DNA from: Flavobacteriaceae bacterium UBA2000
GTDB lineage: Bacteria; Bacteroidota; Bacteroidia; Flavobacteriales; Flavobacteriaceae
DNA length: 18,275 nucleotides
NCBI GenBank assembly: GCA_002335345.1
Contig: DDCS01000178.1
Coordinates: 1-18,275 of the forward strand
Direction: 5' to 3'
Shown here: piece after piece, positions 6,847-14,867 of the stretch
How the letters are laid out: each line of letters begins with the position of its first letter
Numbering within the stretch: position 1 is the first letter of the stretch
Made by a program: the position numbers and the translations under genes
Notes under the pieces: generated by a model
Seen by the model: only the letters and a program-made list of their open reading frames with translations
Database searches by the model: none
Told to the model about the DNA's origin: nothing

Positions 6847-8328
6847 CTATTTGAGTTGAAATTCAGGCCAAGTGGCCATATGGTTTAATAAGAGAAAAAC
6901 TTGGTAGGGGGCCTCTGCCCAACTTAGATTCCATAGTCGATCGTCATAATAATTTTGTGGAATTTCCCATTTAAAGACTTCAGTAGCCACATCATAATCA
7001 GTGGAAGTAAAGAGTTCCCGAGCGTGAAAATGATCCACGATCACTTGAGTGATATACGCAGGATCATTGCTATCATTGGATAAGTCTATGGCCAGGGCTC
7101 TAAAACGTTCTTCTTGTCCGCTGTCAAATAGCAAATTCAAATAGGCCCGAAATAAAGCCCATCGGCCCGTAATGGTTGAGGTGCCAATCCAGTCTTGATC
7201 GCCTTGCCAGCCCGCCACATCAGGAGGGTTGAACATGATTTGTCCTAAAATCGCTGCATAATAAATAAAGGCTTCCATCAAGTCGTCATTGAACAAAAAA
7301 CGCGACTCGTTGACAAATTGAAAAATCAGATCAAAGGGACTTTTTATAATGACTCCAAGTGCTTTTTCATCAAAAAAATGCTCGCTTTTGAACAATTGCT
7401 TTAGCACAGGGACTAAATCGAAATTATTATCAAGCATGGTTTGCGCCATCGGGGTGATAATATTGGCTTCAATCATTAAATCGATCTCTGGACTCACAAA
7501 GTATCGATATAATTTGCGACAAATATGTTGGGCAATAAGTTCACCCCGCTCTTGAAATAATATATCGATTACATCGTGGTAGTTCCAGTTTCCGGTTTGT
7601 CCGAAAATAGTTTTATCCCCATTAAAAAAGGTATTGGTATTAAAGATGATTTGACCTCCAGCTTGTGGACTCAGGTTCCAGCCGGTAAGCGCTTTTGAGG
7701 TTTCAATTATGTCCTCTTGAGTATAGCCATTGCCTTCCCCTAAAGTAAAGAGTTCAAAAAGTTCACGAGCGTAATTCTCGTTGGGTTCCGTATTGGTGTT
7801 TTGGAAACCATTGAGATAAAAAAGCATGGCTGGGGTAAGTCCCATATCATGAACCAGGTCCTTGAAGTTGCCCAAGACATGCTGCTCTGCAGTACGATAA
7901 TATTGAAATAAATACGGGGAATAATTGTAGGTGTCAAGCTCGGTCACAAAATGATTCAACCAAAAAAAAATCATCCGGCCTTTAAGGCCATCATTGACCA
8001 TAAGATTTCCGGTCTCTATCCTAAAGTCATTGATAAACTCAGGATTCTCGGTATTGTAGTCATTAAAATCGACCAGTCTGTAATAGCCCCAAACAGGGTC
8101 CTCACGCAGTGGTGCATTGGCGGCACTGTCTACAATCTGATCGATGAGCGCCCCGGGACTGATATTCACCCCATTATTTAAAGTGATGTCATCGGTTCCA
8201 TAACCCAAACGACGATAGCAGTGTTTTACTTTGGCCTTATTCCACGGGTTACTACTTCCAGGAACATAAGGGTCGAGGGTACTGGAATTACAGGAGGTGG
8301 CGTTAGTGTTCAGTTCTAATGAGCTCAT
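6847..8328 (-). CDS. DUF1800 protein without a signal peptide
   Basis: DUF1800 proteins have no known biochemical function and are usually encoded next to DUF1501. The family signature NENYARELFELFTLGEGNGYTQEDI lies near residues 181-205. Other recognisable blocks are LKGRMIFFWLNHFVTE, HDMGLTPAMLFYLNG, ETSKALTGWNLSP and FNPPDVAGWQGDQDW (about residues 363-377). At 493 residues it appears complete. The N-terminus is polar, with no hydrophobic stretch, lipobox or twin arginine. The codon immediately before the ATG is an in-frame TAA, so no longer start with a signal peptide is possible. It is the first gene of the unit; the DUF1501 gene begins six bases after its stop. No T9SS domain is present. 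Its location is therefore either cytoplasmic or dependent on a partner. Confidence 0.93.
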   Translation of the reverse strand: MSSLELNTNATSCNSSTLDPYVPGSSNPWNKAKVKHCYRRLGYGTDDITLNNGVNISPGALIDQIVDSAANAPLREDPVWGYYRLVDFNDYNTENPEFINDFRIETGNLMVNDGLKGRMIFFWLNHFVTELDTYNYSPYLFQYYRTAEQHVLGNFKDLVHDMGLTPAMLFYLNGFQNTNTEPNENYARELFELFTLGEGNGYTQEDIIETSKALTGWNLSPQAGGQIIFNTNTFFNGDKTIFGQTGNWNYHDVIDILFQERGELIAQHICRKLYRYFVSPEIDLMIEANIITPMAQTMLDNNFDLVPVLKQLFKSEHFFDEKALGVIIKSPFDLIFQFVNESRFLFNDDLMEAFIYYAAILGQIMFNPPDVAGWQGDQDWIGTSTITGRWALFRAYLNLLFDSGQEERFRALAIDLSNDSNDPAYITQVIVDHFHARELFTSTDYDVATEVFKWEIPQNYYDDRLWNLSWAEAPYQVFLLLNHMATWPEFQLK

Positions 8329-8437
8329 TTACAAACCAATTTATGAATTATTATTTATTCGACAGCACTTGGTGAGAAATGTTTAACTTTATAATTCTTC
8401 CCACAAATTATTTTTACTTCAATAATTAGTTCATAAA

Positions 8438-9514
8438 ATGGAGTTTTCCGACACAACCTCTAAATTTAATGACCCTAAATGTTCTGAGTCTGGAATGTCA
8501 CTGGCTGAATTTTCCGCCCCCGATTTTTTGGTGCCTGGAGATTTGGTGGCAATCATTGCCACGGCTCGCTTTGTGACTCAAGAGGATTTGAATGAGGCCA
8601 AATCTTGTCTTGAGCGATGGGGTTTTAGGCTGATTTTAGGTCAAAGTATCGGGGTAAAACATCATCAACTTGCAGGATCGGACACCGCGCGCGCCCAGGA
8701 CTTGCAATGGGCTTTAGACCATCCCGAGGTAAAAGCGATCTGGTGCGCGCGCGGGGGTTATGGCACCATTAGGATTTTGGATCGTGTCAATTTTGAGGGG
8801 TTCAAACAATACCCGAAATGGGTCATTGGTTATTCTGATGTGACGGCCCTTCATGCACGAATTCAGAAATTAGGCTGGGCGAGTTTGCACGCCCAAATGC
8901 CCCTGGCACTGGGAGAAAAAACTTCGGAAACCTCTCGGACTATCGAGCAGGCTTTAAAGGGAATAAATTATATCATCGAATGGCCCATTCAGGTCACACA
9001 GATTTATGAGGATGATGGCCCCCAGGGCAGTGATCAAAGTATAAATAAACTCAGGGAGCAAGGCGCAAAATCCACAAACGATCAGACTGTGAAGACGCGC
9101 CCCGGTGAAGTTATCGCCCCAGTGATTGGAGGTAACCTGTCCTTAATCTACAGTCTACAAGGCAGTGAGGAGGCCCCAGATACCCGAGGCAAAATCCTTT
9201 TCATCGAAGATCTAGATGAGTATCTCTACCATATCGATCGCATGATCTATTCCTTAAAGCGCAGTGGAATGTTTAAAGGTTTGGCTGGACTGATTGTAGG
9301 GGGAATGAGTGATATGAAAGACCATGAAATACCTTTTGGATATGACCCCTACCAGATTATTTGGGCTGCAGTGGCTGAGGAGTCTTACCCCGTGGTCTTT
9401 GACGCACCCATGGGTCACCTCACCGACAATAGGGCGTTGCCCCTTGGACGCCTCTGTACCTTGAAGGTCACCCCAACCGAGGCCAAAATACAGGTTCATG
9501 GCAAAACACAATGA
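8438..9514 (+). CDS. ldcA: LD-carboxypeptidase (peptidase family S66)
   Basis: Removes the terminal D-alanine from tetrapeptide muropeptides in peptidoglycan recycling. The S66 catalytic triad is visible: Ser133 in VIGYSDVTALH, Glu257 in LFIEDLDEYLYH and His327 in APMGHLTDN. Supporting blocks are LVPGDLVAIIATARFV near the N-terminus, ARGGYGTIRILDRVNF and PVIGGNLSLIYSLQGS. The 358 residues exceed the usual length of about 300-310 because of two polar additions. One is about 25 residues before LVPGDLVA; the ATG at 8495 (residue 20) is a credible alternative start that would remove most of it. The other is a polar insert around residues 190-225 before GEVIAPVIGGNL. No signal peptide is seen, consistent with a cytoplasmic recycling enzyme. 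It overlaps yraN by 17 bases. A clear promoter was not found in the gap with DUF1800. Confidence 0.92.
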   Translation: MEFSDTTSKFNDPKCSESGMSLAEFSAPDFLVPGDLVAIIATARFVTQEDLNEAKSCLERWGFRLILGQSIGVKHHQLAGSDTARAQDLQWALDHPEVKAIWCARGGYGTIRILDRVNFEGFKQYPKWVIGYSDVTALHARIQKLGWASLHAQMPLALGEKTSETSRTIEQALKGINYIIEWPIQVTQIYEDDGPQGSDQSINKLREQGAKSTNDQTVKTRPGEVIAPVIGGNLSLIYSLQGSEEAPDTRGKILFIEDLDEYLYHIDRMIYSLKRSGMFKGLAGLIVGGMSDMKDHEIPFGYDPYQIIWAAVAEESYPVVFDAPMGHLTDNRALPLGRLCTLKVTPTEAKIQVHGKTQ

Positions 9515-9863
9515 CCTAGGCCAATGGGGCGAACAGATTGCAGAACGTTTTCTGCGGGCCAAGGGGTATGAAATTCTCTTTAAAAATTACAGAATTGGGC
9601 GATTAGAGTTGGATTTGGTCGTGTGTCAAGAACCTAATGAGCTCGTAATTGTTGAAGTAAAAACCAGGTCGTCCGACCTTTGGCAGGATCCTTTGGCCGC
9701 TGTGGGCCAACAAAAACAAAGGCATCTGATGCGTGCGGGAAATCACTTATTGCATACACTGAATACAGCTCATGCCGTGGTTCGCTTTGATTTAATTTCC
9801 ATTGTCGGGACGGCTGACGATTATCAGATTAGCCATATCGAAGATGCGTTTTATCCGTTCTGA
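9498..9863 (+). CDS. yraN: YraN/UPF0102 family protein, nuclease-like fold
   Basis: A small protein of the restriction-endonuclease-like fold whose cellular role is not established. The family pattern is present: GQWGEQIAERFLRAKGYEIL at the N-terminus, then LELDLVV with Asp39, and VIVEVKTRS with Glu53 and Lys55, together matching the PD-(D/E)xK arrangement. Its 121 residues are the usual family length. The start lies inside the last codons of ldcA in another frame (17-base overlap), suggesting translational coupling. Its final 13 bases overlap the end of mfd on the opposite strand, leaving no room for a terminator. Involvement in DNA processing is only suggested by the fold; proximity to mfd may be coincidence because the genes are convergent. 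Confidence 0.93.
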   Translation: MAKHNDLGQWGEQIAERFLRAKGYEILFKNYRIGRLELDLVVCQEPNELVIVEVKTRSSDLWQDPLAAVGQQKQRHLMRAGNHLLHTLNTAHAVVRFDLISIVGTADDYQISHIEDAFYPF

Positions 9864-12800
9864 AGCAGCACGCGGAGATGGCTTAAGGCGGTGGCGACAG
9901 TAGGTATTTTTTCGACGGTCAAAAGCAAACGCAATCCATTTTTCGTCTGCTTTTCTTTGAGCTTCATTTGTCCTTGGTCATGAGCCTGGACCACCTGGAT
10001 GATATGCTGAAAAATTGGGGTTTGATAAAACGGGCTCTCTTGATCTTGAATAAAGTATCCAATCATGCGGTGATTTTTTAAAACCACGCGCTCAAGGCCT
10101 AATTCTGCAGCGATGAGTTTGAGTTTGGCACATTCCAAAAGGTCTTTTGCCGACTTAGGGAGTCCCCCAAACCGATCGATGAGGTTGTTTTCAAAAACGC
10201 TAAACTCTTCTTCTTTGCTCAATTCGTTGAGCTCGGTATAGCATTGAAGTCTTTGGGTCACACTGTTGATGTAATCTTCAGGAAAGCGGAGCTCAAAGTC
10301 GGTATCCACCACCGTGTCCCGGGTAAAGACTTTTATCTTGGCGATCTGATCCTTGTATAAGTCCTTAAATTCCTTTTCTTTGAGTTCTTCTATGGCTTCA
10401 GCCAATATTTTCTGATAGGTTTCAAAGCCTATTTCATTGATAAAGCCGCTTTGTTCTCCGCCTAAAAGATCTCCAGCGCCTCGGATTTCGAGATCCTTCA
10501 TAGCGATGTGAATACCACTGCCCAATTCGCTAAATTGTTCTAGGGCCGTCATGCGTTTGCGCGCTTCATCGGTCATGGCAGAATAAGGCGGGGTGATAAA
10601 ATAGCAAAAGGCCTTTTTGTTGCTTCGTCCGACACGTCCGCGCATTTGATGCAGGTCGGAAAGTCCAAAGTGGTGGGCATTATTAATCAGGATCGTATTG
10701 GCATTGGATACGTCCAGTCCGTTTTCAATGATGGTGGTCGAGACCAAAATGTCGTACTCGTTTTCCATAAAGCCCATCATGATTGATTCGAGTTTTTTGC
10801 CGTCCATTTGCCCGTGTCCCACCGCGATTTTCGCTTCAGGAATGAGCCTTTGAATAACACCGGCTAACTCCTGTATGTGTTCAATACGGTTTTGGACCAC
10901 AAAGACCTGTCCCCCGCGAGAGAGTTCGTAATGAATGGCGTCGCGCAGAAGGGTTTCGCTAAAGCGGACCACTTGGGTTTCAATCGGGTAGCGGTTTGGC
11001 GGCGGGGTGCTGATTACCGAAAGATCCCTTGCGGCCATCAGGCTGAATTGCAAGGTTCGGGGTATCGGTGTGGCCGTGAGGGTTAGGGTGTCAATGTTTT
11101 CTTTGAGGGTTTTGAGTTTATCCTTAACCGAAACGCCAAATTTTTGTTCTTCGTCGACAATTAGGAGCCCAACATCTTTAAACGCTACTGATGAATTGAC
11201 CAATTGATGCGTGCCGATAACGATGTCCAGCGTCCCATTTTTGAGACGCTCCAAGACGTCTTTGCGTTCTTTTGCCGTGCGAAAACGATTCAAATAATCC
11301 ACATTGACCGGCAGGTCTTCTAAGCGTTTTGAAAATGTATTAAAATGTTGGAACGCGAGAATCGTTGTGGGCACCAGGACAGCAACTTGTTTGCCATTGT
11401 CCACCGCCTTAAACGCGGCGCGAATAGCGACCTCAGTCTTTCCAAAGCCCACATCACCACAAACCAGACGATCCATAGGTTGTGGACTTTCCATATCCTT
11501 TTTTATGTCATTGGTGGCCGATGTTTGGTCTGGAGTATCTTCATACATAAATGAGGACTCAAGTTCATGCTGTAGATAGGAATCTGGACCAAAGGCAAAG
11601 CCCTTTTGTAAGCGCCTTTTGGCGTAGAGTTCAATAAGGTCAAAGGCAATTTGCTTGACCTTTTTCTTGGTTTTAGTTTTGAGATTTTTCCATGCGGCAC
11701 TCCCAAGTTTGTAGAGTTTTGGAACCGAACCATCTTTGCCATTGAATTTGGCGATTTTGTGCAAGGCGTGTATGCTCAAATAAAGGATGTCGCGATCCCC
11801 GTAGACGAGTTTAATGGCTTCTTGGACTTTTCCTTCGACTTCAATTTGTTGCAAGCCACCAAAAGTCCCAATACCGTGGTCAATGTGGGTGACATAATCT
11901 CCAATTTGCCATTGGGAGAGCTCCTTTATGTTGACGGCTTGTTTTTTGGCTAAACCATTTTTCAATTTGAATTTATGGTAGCGCTCAAAAATTTCATGAT
12001 CCGTATAACAAGCGATTCCTTGGGCCTTATCGACAAACCCCTGATGTAAAGAAAACACCTCGATATGATAGCCTTTGACATCTTTGGTACTGTCTTCAAA
12101 AATATCTCTAAAGCGCTTGGCTTGGGCCTCTGAGCCACAACAAAGAATGGTGGTCATTCCTTGGCGATCACTCAAATTAATTTGATCGATAAGCAGATTA
12201 AATTGTTTATTGAAGGACGGTTGAGGGGTCTGATCAAAGTTGAGGTCTTGCTCGGTTTCGTTTTTTGAGACCAGCCAGATGTTGTCTGCCGCTTTGAGAT
12301 CCTGATCAAAGCGTTGTTCATCGCAAAAAAGCACCTCTGGAGCGGACCACTGGAGCGGACTCTCCAATTGGACATAATGTTGTGTCGCCTTGACAAAAAG
12401 ATCCCGAATTTGATCGAGGATGAAGGAGCGATCTTGAAGAATAACGAGCGCTTGGTCCCCAACATATGAGAGAAAACTCTGCCGCGAGACTGCGCGCGAT
12501 TTTTCTCCAACATCAGGAATGATGGAGATTTTGTTTTTGAGCCCTATGGAGAGTTGGGTCTCAATGTCAAATTCTCGGATACTTTCAAGGGTGTCCTCAA
12601 AAAATTCAAGACGGTAAGGATGGTCATTGCTAAATGAAAAGACATCAACAATTCCACCCCGCAGCGAGAATTCACCGGGTTCGGTCACAAAGTCCACCCG
12701 CTTAAACTGCGCCTCAAACAGCAGCTCATTGAGTCCGTCTACATCGAGTTGCTCCCCTGTTTCAAGTTTGATCGTGTTTTGCTTCAATGTTTTTTTCGTC

Positions 12801-13198
12801 ACTACCTGTTCGAACAATGCCGTGGGATAAGTGACAATCAGGGCGGGCTTTTTTCGGCTACTCAAATGGGTGAGCACCTCGGAGCGCATCAAGACGTTAT
12901 TGTTGTCGGTCTCTTCAATTTGATACGGTCGGCGATAACTCCCAGGGTAAAATAAGACCTGCTCTTGATCCAGCAGCCCCTCCAGGTCATTGAGTAAATA
13001 GGCGGCCGTTTCTTTGTCGTTCATGACGCAGACCACAGGCCTTTGCTCTTGTAAAAATATTTTAGAGATGATGAGGCTTTGTGCAGAGCCAACCAGACCC
13101 GAGACGCGGGTAATACGGTGATTTTCAGATAGGCGTTGCCTCAATTTTTGCCAGGGCAAAGACTGTTCAAATAATGAGGATATGCGGCTGGGCACCAT
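9851..13198 (-). CDS. mfd: Transcription-repair coupling factor
   Basis: A DNA translocase that removes RNA polymerase stalled at lesions and recruits UvrA. Its 1115 residues match the family. The N-terminal part is the UvrB-like damage-recognition module. The RNA polymerase-interacting domain is at about residues 425-500 (GDYVTHIDHGIGTFGG, DRDILYLSIHAL). The superfamily 2 motor follows: Walker A GDVGFGKTEV near 579, DEEQ near 678 (LLIVDEEQKFGV), motif III TATPIPRTLQ near 706, and motif VI HQMRGRVGRS near 850. The C-terminal TRCF regulatory domain closes the protein (LIDRFGGLPKSAKDLLECAKLK). In-frame stops lie close upstream of the ATG at 13198, so the start cannot be much earlier; a GTG codon follows directly. 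A near-consensus promoter ends seven bases before the ATG. It diverges from the TerB-like gene. Confidence 0.97.
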   Translation of the reverse strand: MVPSRISSLFEQSLPWQKLRQRLSENHRITRVSGLVGSAQSLIISKIFLQEQRPVVCVMNDKETAAYLLNDLEGLLDQEQVLFYPGSYRRPYQIEETDNNNVLMRSEVLTHLSSRKKPALIVTYPTALFEQVVTKKTLKQNTIKLETGEQLDVDGLNELLFEAQFKRVDFVTEPGEFSLRGGIVDVFSFSNDHPYRLEFFEDTLESIREFDIETQLSIGLKNKISIIPDVGEKSRAVSRQSFLSYVGDQALVILQDRSFILDQIRDLFVKATQHYVQLESPLQWSAPEVLFCDEQRFDQDLKAADNIWLVSKNETEQDLNFDQTPQPSFNKQFNLLIDQINLSDRQGMTTILCCGSEAQAKRFRDIFEDSTKDVKGYHIEVFSLHQGFVDKAQGIACYTDHEIFERYHKFKLKNGLAKKQAVNIKELSQWQIGDYVTHIDHGIGTFGGLQQIEVEGKVQEAIKLVYGDRDILYLSIHALHKIAKFNGKDGSVPKLYKLGSAAWKNLKTKTKKKVKQIAFDLIELYAKRRLQKGFAFGPDSYLQHELESSFMYEDTPDQTSATNDIKKDMESPQPMDRLVCGDVGFGKTEVAIRAAFKAVDNGKQVAVLVPTTILAFQHFNTFSKRLEDLPVNVDYLNRFRTAKERKDVLERLKNGTLDIVIGTHQLVNSSVAFKDVGLLIVDEEQKFGVSVKDKLKTLKENIDTLTLTATPIPRTLQFSLMAARDLSVISTPPPNRYPIETQVVRFSETLLRDAIHYELSRGGQVFVVQNRIEHIQELAGVIQRLIPEAKIAVGHGQMDGKKLESIMMGFMENEYDILVSTTIIENGLDVSNANTILINNAHHFGLSDLHQMRGRVGRSNKKAFCYFITPPYSAMTDEARKRMTALEQFSELGSGIHIAMKDLEIRGAGDLLGGEQSGFINEIGFETYQKILAEAIEELKEKEFKDLYKDQIAKIKVFTRDTVVDTDFELRFPEDYINSVTQRLQCYTELNELSKEEEFSVFENNLIDRFGGLPKSAKDLLECAKLKLIAAELGLERVVLKNHRMIGYFIQDQESPFYQTPIFQHIIQVVQAHDQGQMKLKEKQTKNGLRLLLTVEKIPTVATALSHLRVLLQNG

Positions 13199-13205
13199 CG
13201 GGCGA

Positions 13206-13234
13206 CAAAGATAATAACTGGGTCATTACTTCAA
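13206..13234 (-). promoter_or_regulatory. Bacteroidota-type promoter of mfd
   Basis: On the minus strand, TTG (13234-13232), an 18-base spacer and TATCTTTG (13213-13206) reproduce the Bacteroidota consensus TTG-N17-23-TAnnTTTG exactly. Only seven bases separate the -7 element from the mfd ATG, so transcription should begin at or within about three bases of the start codon. That implies a leaderless or almost leaderless mRNA. Confidence 0.75.
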
Positions 13235-13289
13235 AACAATCCCGTTAATTTTTGAGGCCGTAAAAAAAAGATATCTGCGCGACAAATTT

Positions 13290-13297
13290 TATATTTG
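13290..13297 (+). promoter_or_regulatory. Candidate -7 element for the TerB-like gene
   Basis: TATATTTG matches TAnnTTTG exactly and lies 17 bases before the ATG at 13315. No TTG is found at the normal -33 spacing. The element is part of a short inverted repeat, ACAAAT (13282-13287) and ATTTGT (13293-13298). The expected leader would be about 10 bases. Confidence 0.5.
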
Positions 13298-13314
13298 TAG
13301 TCTAAACAAACGAC

Positions 13315-13740
13315 ATGTCATTTTCAGATTTATTCGAGAGCGGAGAACACCGCAGTAATTTAGGTCATTTTGCTTCATTAGTATACCTTGCTGAAAGTCA
13401 CTCAGGAATCCTTGAATCTGAATTGGCGATCTTACAACGCTTTGCCCGCAAGCTTGACATTACCGATGCGGAATACCAAGAAGTGCTTAAAGACCCCAAA
13501 AAATACCCGATTAACCCACCGACCTCGGCGACCAAACGTTTAGAGCGTATGCTGGATTTATTTAAGTTGATTTTGGCGGACCACCATATCGACGCCCATG
13601 AGGAACTTCTAGTTCATCGTTATGCCATCGGTCTTGGCTATAGCGACCAGGATGCGAAGGCACTGATCAAGCGTTCGATCGATATTTTCTCTGGAGGATT
13701 GGATTTGGAAGATTATCAATATCTGCTGAACAAAAAATAA
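13315..13740 (+). CDS. TerB-like helical protein
   Basis: A 141-residue all-helical protein resembling the TerB/tellurite-resistance fold. In this fold conserved acidic residues in two related helical halves bind metal. Visible features are HFASLVYLAESHSGILESELAILQRFARKL in the first half and LFKLILADHHIDAHEELLVHRYAIGLGYSDQDA in the second, each with the hydrophobic-acidic pattern of the family. There is no signal peptide or membrane segment, so it is probably cytoplasmic. No other tellurite or stress cluster gene is nearby, so a resistance role should not be assumed; lone TerB-like genes are common in this phylum. It diverges from mfd and converges on fbp with 40 bases between stops, in which I see no clear terminator. 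Confidence 0.8.
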   Translation: MSFSDLFESGEHRSNLGHFASLVYLAESHSGILESELAILQRFARKLDITDAEYQEVLKDPKKYPINPPTSATKRLERMLDLFKLILADHHIDAHEELLVHRYAIGLGYSDQDAKALIKRSIDIFSGGLDLEDYQYLLNKK

Positions 13741-13780
13741 AGGAGTTCGCTTTAGCCCTTAATATTTTTACCCCTTGATC

Positions 13781-14806
13781 TTATTGGGTCGTGGTTTCTG
13801 GATAAAGCCCCATAAAGGACTCAGCCTTTTCAACCATTGAAGCACTGCCGCCAATAAACGGGGTTCTTTGATGCAATTCTGTGGGCTGTATATCCAAAAT
13901 ACGTCGGTAACCATCACTGGCTTTCCCCCCGGCTTGTTCGATTAAAAATGCCATAGGGTTGCACTCGTAAAGGAGCCTGAGTTTTCCTTGAGGATCTTTG
14001 GCTGTATTGGGATAAATATAAATGCCGCCCTTGATCATATTGCGATGCACATCGGACACTAAAGAACCAATGTAACGCGAGGTGTAGGGGCGATTTTCTT
14101 CTTCTTTTTGGCAGTATTTGATATAATCTTTAATGCCCTGAGGGAAATGCACATAATTCCCTTCGTTGACCGAGTAGATTTGGCCGTTTTCCGGAAAGCT
14201 GAGGTTGGGGTGGGACAAGTAATAGGTGCCCAAAGCGGGATTCAAGGTGAATCCGTTTACTCCGTGTCCCGTAGAATACACAATCATGGTGGAAGTGCCG
14301 TAGATGATGTAGCCCGCCGCCACTTGTCGATTGCCCGCTTGAAGAAAATCCTCCAAAGAAACAGGCGTCCCCGCGGGAGTCACGCGTCTGTAGATCGAAA
14401 AAATCGTCCCCACAGAGACATTGACATCAATATTGCTGGACCCGTCTAAAGGATCAATTAAGACCACATATTTATTGTCATTCTGTCCATTACGCCCCTG
14501 GATGGTGATGAAATCTTCTTCTTCTTCACTGGCAATCCCGCAAACAATTTCTCGATTGGTCAATGTGTTAATAAAGGTTTCATTGGCAAAGACGTCGAGT
14601 TTTTGCTGATCTTCACCTTGGACATTGACCTCACCGGCCTGCCCGATAATATCGACCAATCCAGCTTTATTAACTTCGTGATTGACCACCTTAGCGGCCA
14701 GGCGTATGGAGTTGATTAGGCGTGATAATTCGCCCGAGGAGTATTGGAATTCACTCTGGTTTTCAATGATGAATTCTCCGAGGGTTTTGTTCTTTTGAAC
14801 AGCCAT
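13781..14806 (-). CDS. fbp: Fructose-1,6-bisphosphatase, class I
   Basis: Hydrolyses fructose 1,6-bisphosphate to fructose 6-phosphate, an irreversible gluconeogenic step in the cytoplasm. Class I hallmarks are clear: the metal site block VLIDPLDGSSNIDVNVSVGTIFSIY (DPLDGSSN near residues 117-124), ASEEEED upstream of it, the substrate block YTSRYIGSLVSDVHRNMIKGGIYIYP, and LLYECNPMAFLIEQAGG near the C-terminus. Its 341 residues are a typical length with no truncation. The start MAVQKNKTLGEFII is a normal N-terminus for the family. The promoter region is shared with the divergent GNAT gene and contains a 10-bp inverted repeat whose minus-strand arm resembles a -7 element. Confidence 0.97.
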   Translation of the reverse strand: MAVQKNKTLGEFIIENQSEFQYSSGELSRLINSIRLAAKVVNHEVNKAGLVDIIGQAGEVNVQGEDQQKLDVFANETFINTLTNREIVCGIASEEEEDFITIQGRNGQNDNKYVVLIDPLDGSSNIDVNVSVGTIFSIYRRVTPAGTPVSLEDFLQAGNRQVAAGYIIYGTSTMIVYSTGHGVNGFTLNPALGTYYLSHPNLSFPENGQIYSVNEGNYVHFPQGIKDYIKYCQKEEENRPYTSRYIGSLVSDVHRNMIKGGIYIYPNTAKDPQGKLRLLYECNPMAFLIEQAGGKASDGYRRILDIQPTELHQRTPFIGGSASMVEKAESFMGLYPETTTQ

Positions 14807-14829
14807 AAGATTTGGTTAGGAAATCAAGA

Positions 14830-14867
14830 CAAATATCGGGAATTTTAATAAATACATCCGATATTTG
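14830..14867. promoter_or_regulatory. 10-bp perfect inverted repeat between divergent fbp and GNAT genes
   Basis: CAAATATCGG (14830-14839) and CCGATATTTG (14858-14867) are exact reverse complements separated by 18 AT-rich bases. Each arm, read outward, ends in GATATTTG, one base off the -7 consensus TAnnTTTG. The arms lie 23 bases before the fbp ATG and 16 bases before the GNAT ATG, as a -7 box would. The repeat could be two outward-facing promoters or an operator for a dimer controlling both genes. No TTG -33 element is seen for either. Confidence 0.55.

Noticed and set aside
8337..8344. TAAATTGG on the minus strand as the -7 element of the DUF1800 gene
   Set aside because: One mismatch in the -7 consensus and no TTG at the right spacing; it would also imply a leaderless mRNA, so the evidence is insufficient.
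8369..8397. TTG-N18-TATAATTC as a promoter for ldcA
   Set aside because: The -7 part departs from TAnnTTTG at two of six fixed positions in AT-rich DNA; too weak to list as a feature.
10877..12955. Several plus-strand open frames of 65-100 codons antisense to mfd
   Set aside because: They are shadows of the mfd reading frame with no recognisable domain or independent start signals.
13741..13780. Bidirectional terminator between the TerB-like gene and fbp
   Set aside because: I could not find an inverted repeat with adjoining T-run in these 40 bases on either strand.
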